A DNA stretch of 11,972 nucleotides, taken from positions 1-11,972 of the forward strand of contig JAILDI010000204.1 of NCBI GenBank assembly GCA_024689525.1, read 5' to 3'. This DNA comes from Bacteroidales bacterium (lineage in GTDB: Bacteria; Bacteroidota; Bacteroidia; Bacteroidales; UBA932). A program made the position numbers and the translations under genes. Every line of letters starts with the position of its first letter. Positions within the stretch are counted from its first letter, which is position 1. Positions 1-6,781 of this stretch are shown in pieces. The notes under the pieces were generated by a model that was not told where the DNA came from, ran no database searches, and saw nothing but the letters and a program-made list of their open reading frames with translations.

Positions 1-329
1 GCATGCTCTGCGTCGATGATGGCGGCGATGCCGCCGCTCTTCTGCGCCTCTGCGATGGCGTGGATGGCGAGCGTTGTCTTACCGCTGGATTCCGGGCCAT
101 AGATCTCGATAATCCTGCCCTTGGGATAGCCCCCTATTCCAAGAGCGTGGTCCAACGAAATGGAGCCGCTGGGGATGACCTGGGCCGAATCCCACTCCGG
201 CTGGTCTCCGAGTTTCATAATCGTGCCTTTCCCATAATCTTTCTCGATTTTGTCGAGAGTCGCCTGCAATGCCTTAAGTTTTGCGGCATTGACCTCTGCA
301 CCGGTCATTTCTTCTACTGTCTTGGCCAT
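1..329 (-). CDS. recA: RecA recombinase, N-terminal part (runs off left edge)
   Basis: RecA is the cytoplasmic ATPase that coats single-stranded DNA, drives homologous strand exchange and triggers the SOS response. The first 109 codons are present, read from an ATG at 329. They show the N-terminal oligomerisation helix region (about residues 12-36), then [12 protein letters not shown]. The Walker A motif GPESSGKT is at residues 78-85, and the IIDAEH segment ends the window, with the catalytic Glu expected at residue 108. The N-terminus is about 12 residues longer than in E. coli RecA. Full RecA is about 345 residues, so roughly two thirds are missing to the left. The gene is transcribed away from rlmN, with a TAACTTTG box about 48 nt upstream of the start. 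No LexA-type operator was recognised. recX, often next to recA in other bacteria, lies about 6.6 kb away here. The identification is very secure. Confidence 0.97.
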   Translation of the reverse strand, partial: MAKTVEEMTGAEVNAAKLKALQATLDKIEKDYGKGTIMKLGDQPEWDSAQVIPSGSISLDHALGIGGYPKGRIIEIYGPESSGKTTLAIHAIAEAQKSGGIAAIIDAEH

Positions 330-376
330 AAATGTTTTAATTAATGTTTTTTGGCGGATTTTTCCGCGCGTAATCG

Positions 377-384
377 CAAAGTTA
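377..384 (-). promoter_or_regulatory. recA: -7 box of the recA promoter (TAACTTTG)
   Basis: Read on the minus strand, TAACTTTG matches the Bacteroidota sigma-ABfr -7 consensus TAnnTTTG exactly. Transcription would start near 371 and give a leader of about 42 nt. That leader holds a small hairpin at 354-367 (5-bp stem, 4-nt loop). No clear -33 TTG was found at the expected distance. The call rests on the consensus match and position only. Confidence 0.55.
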
Positions 385-418
385 TGAAATAATCCCGCAT
401 TTCCACATTTTTTTATGT

Positions 419-426
419 TATTTTTG
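419..426 (+). promoter_or_regulatory. rlmN: -7 box of the rlmN promoter (TATTTTTG)
   Basis: TATTTTTG matches the Bacteroidota -7 consensus TAnnTTTG and lies 19 nt before the rlmN ATG, so the leader would be about 13 nt. It stands back to back with the recA -7 box in the 116-nt divergent spacer. No convincing -33 element is visible in the AT-rich sequence upstream. Confidence 0.55.
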
Positions 427-445
427 CAGTGTAAAAAGCAAGATT

Positions 446-1465
446 ATGGACAGGACGCCTCTGTTGGGGATGACCCCCGTACAACTCAAGGAAGCTGCAG
501 TTCAGGCCGGGCTCCCCTCCTTCACGGGAAACCAGCTTGCCCGCTGGCTTTATGTGCGCCGAGCGGAGTCCCTGGAGGAGATGACCGACATCTCCAAAGC
601 CGGGCGCGAAATCCTGTCCCAATCCTATTGCACAGGCCTCGTAAAGCCCATCGGCTGCCAGACCTCGAAAGATGGCACTCGCAAGTATATCTTCCCCGTA
701 GGCACTAATGCAGTGGAAGCTGTCATGATTCCTGAAGCGGACAGAAAGACCCTCTGCGTCTCCTCCCAGGCCGGCTGCAAGATGAACTGCAAGTTCTGTA
801 TGACCGGCCGTCAGGGCTTCCACGGCAACCTCACCGCCGCTGAAATCCTCTCCCAGTTCTTAAGTGTCGATGAGGCCGGCTCCCTCACCAATACCGTATT
901 CATGGGTATGGGAGAGCCTCTGGACAACTGGGAGGAAGTGAAGAAGGCCATCGAGGTACTCTGCGCCCCCTGGGGATTTGGCTGGAGTCCAAAGCGCATC
1001 ACGCTCAGCACCATCGGCGTCGTGCCTATGCTCAAGCGCTTCCTGGACGAGAGCCGCTGCCACCTGGCGGTGAGCCTGCACAATCCCTTCCACGAGGAGC
1101 GCCAGGAAATGATGCCTGCGGAGAAGGCCTGGCCGCTGGAAAGCGTCATCGACCTTATAAAACAATACGACTTCACCGGACAGCGGAGGGTAAGTTTCGA
1201 ATACACCGTTTTCGACGGCTGGAACGACACTCCCCGCCACGCTCAGGCGCTCATTGCCATGCTGCGCCACCTGGAATGCCGCGTCAACCTCATCCGTTTC
1301 CACAGCATTCCGGACTTCCCTTACAAAGCCGCCCCCGCCACAAAGATGGAAGACTTCAGGGGCCGGCTGGAACGCGGCGGACTCACGGCCACCATCCGTG
1401 CCTCCCGCGGCGAAGACATTATGGCCGCCTGCGGCCTGCTCGCCGGCCAGATAAACAAGCAATGA
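446..1465 (+). CDS. rlmN: RlmN, dual-specificity 23S rRNA/tRNA adenine-C2 methyltransferase (radical SAM)
   Basis: RlmN methylates C2 of A2503 in 23S rRNA and of A37 in a set of tRNAs, using radical SAM chemistry with a methyl-cysteine intermediate. The 339-residue protein has the CX3CX2C iron-sulfur motif at Cys111, Cys115 and Cys118. Cys104 lies 7 residues before the cluster, the spacing of the catalytic Cys118 in E. coli RlmN. Cys329, in the C-terminal segment SRGEDIMAACG, corresponds to the methyl-carrying Cys355. The SAM-binding GMGEPLDN motif is at 154-161. The N-terminal helical RNA-binding domain spans about residues 8-90. The ATG at 446 fits the -7 box at 419-426 and gives a normal N-terminus. 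It is probably co-transcribed with the patatin gene, which begins 1 nt after its stop. That pairing looks positional, not functional. Cfr is the main alternative, but the genomic setting and overall similarity favour RlmN. Confidence 0.95.
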   Translation: MDRTPLLGMTPVQLKEAAVQAGLPSFTGNQLARWLYVRRAESLEEMTDISKAGREILSQSYCTGLVKPIGCQTSKDGTRKYIFPVGTNAVEAVMIPEADRKTLCVSSQAGCKMNCKFCMTGRQGFHGNLTAAEILSQFLSVDEAGSLTNTVFMGMGEPLDNWEEVKKAIEVLCAPWGFGWSPKRITLSTIGVVPMLKRFLDESRCHLAVSLHNPFHEERQEMMPAEKAWPLESVIDLIKQYDFTGQRRVSFEYTVFDGWNDTPRHAQALIAMLRHLECRVNLIRFHSIPDFPYKAAPATKMEDFRGRLERGGLTATIRASRGEDIMAACGLLAGQINKQ

Positions 1466-1466
1466 T

Positions 1467-3827
1467 ATGAAAAGACTGCTAATCATATCCGCCATACTCT
1501 TCGTTTCCGCCGCGCTGGGCGCGCAGGAGCGGAGAACCGCCACTTTCGGCCTGGATCCCTCGGATTCGGTGGCCGTGGCTGAATTCCGCGTGAGGATGGA
1601 TTCCATCCGTCTTCGCAGGCCCACCGTGGCGCTGGTGCTCAGCGGCGGCGGTGCCAAGGGCGCCGCGCATATCGGCGCAATGGAGTTTATCCAGCAGTAC
1701 GACATTCCTGTGGACCTTGTGGTAGGAACCAGCATAGGCGGCCTCGTGGGCGGCTTCTACGCAATGGGCTATACCCCCACCTATCTGGACTCGATGATAC
1801 GTTCCGTCAACTGGGACATCGCCCTTACCGACGAAGTGTCACGAGAGTATCTTCCCTTCAGGCGTATCCGATACAGAGACCATTACATTCTGTCTTTTCC
1901 TTTCGACTTCAAGAACAAGAAGAATAAGAAAAGCCACTATTCCACCGCCGGCGATGCAGCCGCCGTCACCAGCAGGAACATAAGCAGGGGCCTTCCTTCC
2001 GGACTGGTCTACGGCCAGAACGTGGGATACATCATCTCCAGCATGACCGCCGGGCACGCGGATTCCACCGACTTCCTCAAATTCCCCATCCCCTTCGCCT
2101 GCGTGGCCACCGATATGGTGTCCGGCAAGGCCAAGGTGTGGCACAGCGGCAGCATCAACACCGCCCTCCGTTCCACGATGTCCATCCCCGCCCTCTTCAC
2201 CCCCGTCCGCACCGGCGATATGATTCTTGCCGATGGCGGCATGCGCAACAACTTCCCGGTGGAGATAGCCAAGGAAATGGGGGCCGATATCGTCATCGGC
2301 GTCGACCTTTCCGATGCCCGTATGGGCTATGACGACATCCAGAACCTTGCCGACATTATCTGGCGCTCCATCGACCTGCTGTCGGAAGACTCCTTCGAGC
2401 GCAATCTCCAGGAAGTGGACCTGTATGTCAAGCCCGACCTTCACGAGTTCAATATGATGAGCTTCGACTCGGAGAGCGTATCGACCATGATCACCAGAGG
2501 ATATGAGGCGGCCCGCTCCAAGGCGATGGACCTGGCAAGACTCAAGGGCCGGGTTGGCCTGGAGAGTTTCGCCCTGGACGGAGAGCCCGCGAAGGACGTG
2601 AACCGGGATTTCCTGCTCATCGACACGGTGATGATCAATGGCGTAAGCCAGAAAGAGGCCGATATAATGCGCAGCAAGATATATGTCAAGGGCGGAAAGG
2701 TTGTGAACCGCTACGAGCTGGAAAGGGCCGTCAATACCCTTTTCGGTGCGGGCGGGTACGACTTCGTGAACTACGAGCTCCTTGGCACCGAGGAGCCGCA
2801 CAGCCTGGTTCTCAACTGCCAGAAAGGCCCCAAGAACCAGCTTGGCGTGGGATTCCGGGTCGATACGGAAGAACTGGTGGCGGTGCTCCTGAACCTGGGC
2901 CTCAACACCAATTCCATGCAGGGCTCCGCCTTGGACCTCAACGCAAAGATCGGCTCGAATCCTTTCTTCAACGCCCATTTCACCTACGACGTTCCCAAGA
3001 TACCTACGATAAACCTGGAGGCATCGGTCAAATGGACCGACAGGAACTCCTTCATTATGGGAGACAACCGTTACAACATCTCCTACCTTATGACCGACCA
3101 GCGCTTGTACCTGTCCAACATCCGCTGGAACAACTACGACGTCCAGGGCGGTATCGCCAACAACTATTATAATATAAGGCGGCTCCTGACCAACAACCTG
3201 GTGGGCGACTACGACCAGAGCATCCGCGCCTGGGACTACCCCTCGCTGTTCCTGTATGCCAATGCCGATACCCGGGACGACAGCTACTTCCCCACCAAAG
3301 GCTTCAACGCCAGCCTTAAGGCCGACGTGTTCGGCCGCTTCGGGGATGACACATCATCCAGTTCGTCCGGGGAACACTTGTTCGCCACCTTTGCAGGAAA
3401 CGCCTCCATGGCCGTGCCGGTGTTCAACTTCCTCACCTTCATCCCCTTCGGCGACTTCCGCTTCATCGTGGGCGACGACATCCCCGTCCCCTTCGCCAAC
3501 GCCCTGGGCGGATATATGAGGGGCAGGTACGTATCGCACCAAATCCCCTTCGCGGGCATCGACAATGCCGCCTTCCGCCGCAACTACCTTGTTGCGGTGG
3601 GGGCCGATTTACGCTTCAACCTGGCGCAGAACCACTACATCACGGCCCGCGGCAACATCGCCTACGACTTCGACGACTTCAACCAGTTCGAGCACGGCGA
3701 GGCCGTTAAAGGCCTAGCCCTGGGCTACACCTACAACTCCATCATCGGCCCCATAAGCGCCTTCGGCCACTGGTCCTCCCTCACGAACCGCTTCGGCGCC
3801 TACATCTCTGTAGGCCTCGATTTCTAG
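1467..3827 (+). CDS. Patatin-like phospholipase fused to POTRA and Omp85-type outer-membrane barrel
   Basis: The 786-residue protein is predicted to be exported and inserted in the outer membrane. A signal peptide (residues 1-19, cleavage near LGA-Q) precedes a patatin domain at about 52-365. This domain has the oxyanion-hole loop GGGAKG (60-65), the nucleophile elbow GTSIGG with Ser89, and the DGG motif with catalytic Asp256. A POTRA-like segment follows at about 386-454 (VMINGVSQKEAD onward). A 16-strand-type barrel then runs from about 458 to the C-terminus, which ends in the aromatic signature VGLDF expected for recognition by the BAM complex. This is the layout of type Vd-like (PlpD/FplA) proteins and of the RssA-like patatin proteins common in Bacteroidota. 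The expected reaction is hydrolysis of phospholipid acyl chains. Substrate and topology (periplasmic or surface) cannot be read from sequence. It starts 1 nt after the rlmN stop, so it is probably translated from the same message. Confidence 0.92.
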   Translation: MKRLLIISAILFVSAALGAQERRTATFGLDPSDSVAVAEFRVRMDSIRLRRPTVALVLSGGGAKGAAHIGAMEFIQQYDIPVDLVVGTSIGGLVGGFYAMGYTPTYLDSMIRSVNWDIALTDEVSREYLPFRRIRYRDHYILSFPFDFKNKKNKKSHYSTAGDAAAVTSRNISRGLPSGLVYGQNVGYIISSMTAGHADSTDFLKFPIPFACVATDMVSGKAKVWHSGSINTALRSTMSIPALFTPVRTGDMILADGGMRNNFPVEIAKEMGADIVIGVDLSDARMGYDDIQNLADIIWRSIDLLSEDSFERNLQEVDLYVKPDLHEFNMMSFDSESVSTMITRGYEAARSKAMDLARLKGRVGLESFALDGEPAKDVNRDFLLIDTVMINGVSQKEADIMRSKIYVKGGKVVNRYELERAVNTLFGAGGYDFVNYELLGTEEPHSLVLNCQKGPKNQLGVGFRVDTEELVAVLLNLGLNTNSMQGSALDLNAKIGSNPFFNAHFTYDVPKIPTINLEASVKWTDRNSFIMGDNRYNISYLMTDQRLYLSNIRWNNYDVQGGIANNYYNIRRLLTNNLVGDYDQSIRAWDYPSLFLYANADTRDDSYFPTKGFNASLKADVFGRFGDDTSSSSSGEHLFATFAGNASMAVPVFNFLTFIPFGDFRFIVGDDIPVPFANALGGYMRGRYVSHQIPFAGIDNAAFRRNYLVAVGADLRFNLAQNHYITARGNIAYDFDDFNQFEHGEAVKGLALGYTYNSIIGPISAFGHWSSLTNRFGAYISVGLDF

Positions 3828-3835
3828 AGACCGGC

Positions 3836-3923
3836 CCTCCGGCCCGAAAAGGGGGTGTTTTTGGCCGGAACCCTGCAAAAAGGCCAACCTCCGGCCCGAA
3901 AACCCGGCAAAACGGGCCGGAAC
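3836..3923. repeat. Two tandem hairpin repeats (52-nt period) in convergent spacer; likely terminator
   Basis: The 15-mer CCTCCGGCCCGAAAA occurs at 3836-3850 and again at 3888-3902. Each copy is followed by a partner arm ending GGCCGGAAC, at 3863-3871 and 3915-3923. Copy 1 can form a 7-bp stem (3838-3844 with 3863-3869). Copy 2 can form a 9-bp stem (3890-3898 with 3913-3921) with a 14-nt loop. The pair fills the 103-nt gap between two genes that converge here (patatin on plus, helix-hairpin-helix on minus). On the minus strand, hairpin 2 begins 10 nt after the stop and a run of five T follows it about 9 nt later. A transcription terminator is therefore the simplest reading. A REP-like dispersed intergenic element is the alternative. 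Confidence 0.6.
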
Positions 3924-3930
3924 ACCTTTG

Positions 3931-4845
3931 TCACGGCTCTGCGATTCGTATTCGTCTGAGTTTGGCAGCCTGGTCGGCGCTGATGACGCCGGCTTCAAGG
4001 AGGCCATCGACGGTTAGGGCGTCAGCGGCATTATGGGTGCGGTACAGGACGATGCCGTGAGCGGATTGGCCGATGTAGGGGTGCTGCTTCAAATCGGCCT
4101 CCGGGAGTGACCAGAGTGGGTATGGCGCGGGTGCCGAGCATGAAATAAGGTCGCTGAGGCCGTCGTATTTCTCTTGATCGAAACGGTAGATTTCCAGTAA
4201 TTGCTCTTTATACGAGAAACCGCAAAGCCTGGTGCGGTACTGGACGATTTTGCCGGCGAAATATGGGCCGATGCCGGGGAGTGAGGTGAAGGCGGCGCTG
4301 TCGGCCCTGTTGATGTCCAGTTTTGGTATGTCGATGTAGGGGCGCAGGCGCTCGAACACGGAATCCGCCACCACGTAGGATTTGGCGAAATCGTCCGCGC
4401 GGCGGAACCTGCCTCCTTTTTCCCGATAGTTTATTATAGCCTGCGCCTGCTTCTCGCTGAAGCCCAGGCGCATGAAGTCGTCCAGGCTGGCGGTGTTGGG
4501 GTCGAAGCGGAAGCTCTCGACTTTACGGGGGCTGAAGTTGTCGCGAGTGCGTACAGTCTGGTCTGTGCGAGGAGGGCTGTGGCGCTCCACAACGAAGGAT
4601 TTCTCGGCTACGGCTTCGCCTTCGCTCGAAATGACAGTATTCTGCGAAGTGCGCGGAGAGATCTCCTTTATTATATATACAGTATCCGGGGCGTCCCGAT
4701 GGGCCACGAGCGCCGTCACCGCGGCGCGGTGGATGAAAAGGGCGGCTTCAAAGCCGATGATCAGGAATACGAGGGCGATGGCGCCCGTTTTGGCGGAGGC
4801 AGACAGCCTCTCACTCTTCTTCTGCGGGGGTGCAGTTTTCTCCAT
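3931..4845 (-). CDS. Membrane-anchored helix-hairpin-helix (ComEA-like) protein
   Basis: A 304-residue protein with a short polar N-terminus, one predicted transmembrane helix (about residues 21-39) and a low-conservation linker (about 40-110). At least two helix-hairpin-helix units of the ComEA type follow. Unit 1 covers about 113-170 (FDPNTASLDDFMRLGFSEKQ). Unit 2 covers about 176-233 (LDINRADSAAFTSLPGIGPYFAGKI), with the classic LPGIGP hairpin at 189-194. A degenerate third unit may lie at about 245-300 (HPYIGQSAHGIVLYR). In other bacteria this fold binds DNA non-specifically, and ComEA carries it for DNA uptake. Here a role in handling DNA at the membrane is only an inference, as no other competence gene is in the window. 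The ATG at 4845 lies inside the end of rsmI (35-nt overlap), which suggests translational coupling. It is the last gene of its operon. Confidence 0.85.
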   Translation of the reverse strand: MEKTAPPQKKSERLSASAKTGAIALVFLIIGFEAALFIHRAAVTALVAHRDAPDTVYIIKEISPRTSQNTVISSEGEAVAEKSFVVERHSPPRTDQTVRTRDNFSPRKVESFRFDPNTASLDDFMRLGFSEKQAQAIINYREKGGRFRRADDFAKSYVVADSVFERLRPYIDIPKLDINRADSAAFTSLPGIGPYFAGKIVQYRTRLCGFSYKEQLLEIYRFDQEKYDGLSDLISCSAPAPYPLWSLPEADLKQHPYIGQSAHGIVLYRTHNAADALTVDGLLEAGVISADQAAKLRRIRIAEP

Positions 4846-5542
4846 ACTTCTTCTTTTTCACTTTGGTTTCTGCTGCACCTTCTACAATAATAACTATTTC
4901 GCCCTTTGGCTCGTGTTCCCGGAACCACGACGCGACTTCCGCCAGGGTGCCCCGGTGGTGTTGCTCGTGGAGTTTGGAGATTTCACGCGCTACGCTGCAG
5001 CGGCGGTCCATCCCAAAGACCTCCGCAAACTGCTCCAGAGTTTTCACAAGCCGGTAAGGCGACTCGTAGAAAACCATGGTGCGTTTTTCCGTTGCAAGCT
5101 CCTGCAGCCTTGTCTGCCGCCCCTTCTTCTGGGGCAGGAAGCCCTCGAAGGCAAAGCGGTCGCAGGGCAGGCCGGAGGAGACAATTGCCGGAATGCAGGC
5201 GGTGGCGCCGGGAAGGGTTTGCACTTCTATTCCTTCCTGGGCGCATGTGCGTACGAGCAGGAAGCCGGGGTCTGAAATGCCCGGCGTTCCGGCGTCTGAG
5301 ATAAGAGCGACAGACGCGCCGGCAAGTATCCTTTCCCTAATTATGCCAACCGTCTGATGCTCGTTGAATTTATGGTGTGACTGAAGTTTGCCGCTGATGC
5401 CGTAATGGTGCAGGAGCACCGACGACGTGCGGGTGTCTTCCGCCAGGATAAGGTCAACGCTGCGCAGTACTTCCACGCTGCGATAGGTCATATCCGAGAG
5501 GTTTCCCACGGGCGTGGGAACGATATAAAGGATTCCTGCCAC
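4811..5542 (-). CDS. rsmI: RsmI, 16S rRNA C1402 2'-O-ribose methyltransferase
   Basis: RsmI methylates the ribose 2'-OH of C1402 in the decoding centre of 16S rRNA, using SAM. The 243-residue protein has the tetrapyrrole-methylase fold with the family landmarks PTPVGNLSD (9-17), AEDTR (35-39), SDAGTPGISDPG (82-93), LPGATA (110-115), ESPYR (160-164) and AREISK (185-190). The start is GTG at 5542-5540. No in-frame ATG or GTG occurs between it and the upstream stop codon, and the next ATG (Met18) would remove the essential PTPVGN loop. Only 1 nt separates this GTG from the stop of the hypothetical gene upstream, so expression probably relies on coupled translation. It is shorter than E. coli RsmI (286 residues), mainly at the C-terminus, and ends in a Lys/Glu-rich tail encoded in the overlap with the helix-hairpin-helix gene. 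Confidence 0.95.
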   Translation of the reverse strand: MAGILYIVPTPVGNLSDMTYRSVEVLRSVDLILAEDTRTSSVLLHHYGISGKLQSHHKFNEHQTVGIIRERILAGASVALISDAGTPGISDPGFLLVRTCAQEGIEVQTLPGATACIPAIVSSGLPCDRFAFEGFLPQKKGRQTRLQELATEKRTMVFYESPYRLVKTLEQFAEVFGMDRRCSVAREISKLHEQHHRGTLAEVASWFREHEPKGEIVIIVEGAAETKVKKKKYGENCTPAEEE

Positions 5543-5543
5543 C

Positions 5544-6152
5544 CTAGCCCAGTTTCTTGCGCACTGCCATCATAAAGCAGTACACGATGTCCGAACGGAG
5601 GTTCCAGTCCGGGAAGTTCTCCTTCACATAGTCGGCTGCCTCCTCCGGGCTCATCATAGCGTTGAGGGCGCTGATTGTGCTGTCGTACAGTGCAAAGTCC
5701 TCCTTGAAGAGGGTTTTGATGAACAGGGCGCGGTCCTGCAGGGAGATCGCGCTGCGGATGTTCTTTACGCTTACCGAAGGCACGTCCAGCATCCAGGCAT
5801 AAGGCTTGGCTGCCGGTTCCGGTTTGGGTTCCGCCTTGGGTTTGGGCTCCGCCTTGGGTTTTGCCTTGGGCTTTGGAGCCGGTTCGGGTTCCGGTTCTGC
5901 CACAACGGGCTCAGGTTCCGGAAGATCGTCCTCAACGGGAACGGGTTCCGGTTCTGCCACAACGGGCTCAGGTTCCGGAAGTTCGCCTACGGTGATTTCT
6001 ATATCGGAGAAGTCGGCCACTGCGTCGGCGGGTTCTTCCGCAGGAAGGGCTTCATATTCTGCAACCTTGGCTTTGAGCGCTTCTATCCTGGCATTGAGCT
6101 CTTTTGCTTCTTCCAGAATTTCGGCCAACAATTCTTTAGTATTTTTTTCCAT
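5544..6152 (-). CDS. Hypothetical protein: coiled coil, Pro-Glu/Pro-Lys spacer and conserved C-terminal helical domain
   Basis: No named function is recognised. The 202-residue protein has no signal peptide or membrane segment and is probably cytoplasmic. Residues 2-36 form a heptad-like charged helix (ELLAEILEEAKELNARIEAL), a likely coiled coil. Residues 37-115 are low complexity. They are first acidic, with two copies of LPEPEPVVAEPEP on a 19-residue period, and then basic, with PKPKAKPKAE-type repeats. Residues 118-202 form a folded-looking helical domain (LFIKTLFKEDFALYDSTIS, NFPDWNLRSDIV). That domain resembles, from memory, a small uncharacterised domain in many Bacteroidales proteins. 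The ATG at 6152 lies about 22 nt from the predicted start of transcription. It is the first gene of the operon with rsmI (1-nt gap). That order may serve rsmI expression, but no shared function can be shown. Confidence 0.85.
   Translation of the reverse strand: MEKNTKELLAEILEEAKELNARIEALKAKVAEYEALPAEEPADAVADFSDIEITVGELPEPEPVVAEPEPVPVEDDLPEPEPVVAEPEPEPAPKPKAKPKAEPKPKAEPKPEPAAKPYAWMLDVPSVSVKNIRSAISLQDRALFIKTLFKEDFALYDSTISALNAMMSPEEAADYVKENFPDWNLRSDIVYCFMMAVRKKLG
5885..5981. repeat. Perfect 40-bp direct repeat (57-bp period) inside the hypothetical gene
   Basis: The 40 bases at 5885-5924 recur without a mismatch at 5942-5981, separated by 17 bases. The 57-bp period equals 19 codons, so a change in copy number would keep the frame. 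The repeat encodes LPEPEPVVAEPEP. A second, less perfect repeat family (PKPKAK/PKAEP codons) adjoins at about 5812-5884. Perfect identity at silent positions suggests a recent duplication by slippage. Confidence 0.9.
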
Positions 6153-6159
6153 AAATGAC

Positions 6160-6167
6160 TATATTTG
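6160..6167 (+). promoter_or_regulatory. tdk: -7 box of the tdk promoter (TATATTTG)
   Basis: TATATTTG matches the Bacteroidota -7 consensus TAnnTTTG. Transcription would start near 6174, leaving about 20 nt before the ATG at 6194. This position excludes the upstream ATG at 6155 as the tdk start. No -33 TTG stands out upstream. Confidence 0.6.
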
Positions 6168-6180
6168 CAAAGTCTACCTA

Positions 6181-6188
6181 CAAATATA
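6181..6188 (-). promoter_or_regulatory. -7 box of the hypothetical-rsmI-HHH operon promoter (TATATTTG)
   Basis: Read on the minus strand this is TATATTTG, identical to the tdk -7 box and facing it. Transcription would begin near 6174, with about 22 nt before the ATG at 6152. The two promoters overlap almost completely, so polymerase bound at one should block the other. The -33 region would fall inside the first codons of tdk, where no clear TTG is seen. Confidence 0.55.
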
Positions 6189-6193
6189 GTCAA

Positions 6194-6763
6194 ATGTTTT
6201 TTGAAAATAAAAAAAGTCCGGGCTGCATTGAAGTAATTTGTGGCTCGATGTTCTCCGGAAAGACGGAAGAACTTATCCGCAGGCTCAAGAGGGCACAGTT
6301 CGCGAAGCAGAAAATCGCCACGTTCAAACCCACCATCGACAAGAGGTATTCCGACCTTGATGTGGTTTCACACGATTCCCACAGCATTTCCTGCACACCC
6401 ATCAAGAGCCCTTCCAGGATGCTACAGATAGACCCGGACGTCCAGGTCGTCGGTATCGACGAAGCCCAGTTCTTCGACGAGAGCATCATCGAAGTATGCC
6501 AGACTCTGGCCAACAAGGGAGTCCGCGTGATCATCGCTGGCCTGGACACTGACTATCTGGGCAAGCCTTTCGGCCCTATGCCCGGCCTTATGGCAATTGC
6601 GGAAGACGTTCAGAAGGTTCACGCCATCTGCGTACACTGCGGCGCCCTGGCAAACCACTCGCACCGTCTGTCGGACAGCAAGAAACTCGTGGTCCTCGGA
6701 GAGAAGGATACGTACGAGCCCCTCTGCAGGGAGTGCTACCAGAAGGCAATCAGCGAAGAATAG
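6194..6763 (+). CDS. tdk: Thymidine kinase (type II, zinc-binding)
   Basis: This enzyme phosphorylates thymidine to dTMP with ATP in the pyrimidine salvage pathway. From the ATG at 6194 the protein has 189 residues, the usual length. It shows the P-loop GSMFSGKTE (17-25) and the Walker B/catalytic segment DEAQFF (89-94, with Glu90 the expected catalytic base). The lasso/zinc domain has Cys146 and Cys149 (CVHC) and Cys178 and Cys181 (CREC). The nucleoside-binding segment [15 protein letters not shown] is at 116-130. The reading frame stays open back to an ATG at 6155, but those 13 extra residues are not typical of the family and would lie within the promoter. The start at 6194 ([10 protein letters not shown]) is therefore preferred. 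It stands alone on this strand, divergent from the hypothetical-rsmI operon and convergent with recX. Confidence 0.96.
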   Translation: MFFENKKSPGCIEVICGSMFSGKTEELIRRLKRAQFAKQKIATFKPTIDKRYSDLDVVSHDSHSISCTPIKSPSRMLQIDPDVQVVGIDEAQFFDESIIEVCQTLANKGVRVIIAGLDTDYLGKPFGPMPGLMAIAEDVQKVHAICVHCGALANHSHRLSDSKKLVVLGEKDTYEPLCRECYQKAISEE

Positions 6764-6781
6764 CCATACTATAAACCAAAA

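Larger units (their letters stand above)
6156..6192. promoter_or_regulatory. Perfect 12-bp inverted repeat between tdk and hypothetical gene; candidate shared operator
   Basis: TGACTATATTTG at 6156-6167 is exactly the reverse complement of CAAATATAGTCA at 6181-6192, with a 13-nt spacer. Each arm contains a -7 box, one pointing right and one pointing left. As a result each mRNA would carry CAAATATAGTCA just before its start codon, with 1 nt between them for tdk and 3 nt for the hypothetical gene. The symmetry could be an operator for a dimeric regulator, a shared initiation-region element, or a by-product of two identical promoters. The inverted repeat itself is certain; its function is not. 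Confidence 0.6.

Noticed and set aside
354..367. Small hairpin in the recA leader as a riboswitch or attenuator
   Set aside because: A 5-bp stem with a 4-nt loop and no partner structure or T tract is too little to support a regulatory RNA.
1839..2978. 379-codon minus-strand frame opposite the patatin gene
   Set aside because: It lies entirely inside a gene with intact catalytic motifs. Its Gly/His/Val-rich translation looks like an antisense shadow.
5806..5990. CRISPR-like or minisatellite array suggested by short repeats
   Set aside because: The repeats are in frame within a protein gene, have only two perfect 40-bp copies, and lack uniform unique spacers.
5806..6189. 127-codon plus-strand frame rich in Gly-Ser repeats
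   Set aside because: It is the mirror of the Pro-Glu/Pro-Lys repeat region of the hypothetical protein. The repeats explain its open frame.
6155..6193. Upstream in-frame ATG that would add 13 residues to Tdk
   Set aside because: It lies within the inverted repeat and before the -7 box, so the expected transcript would not contain it. The family N-terminus begins near the 6194 start.
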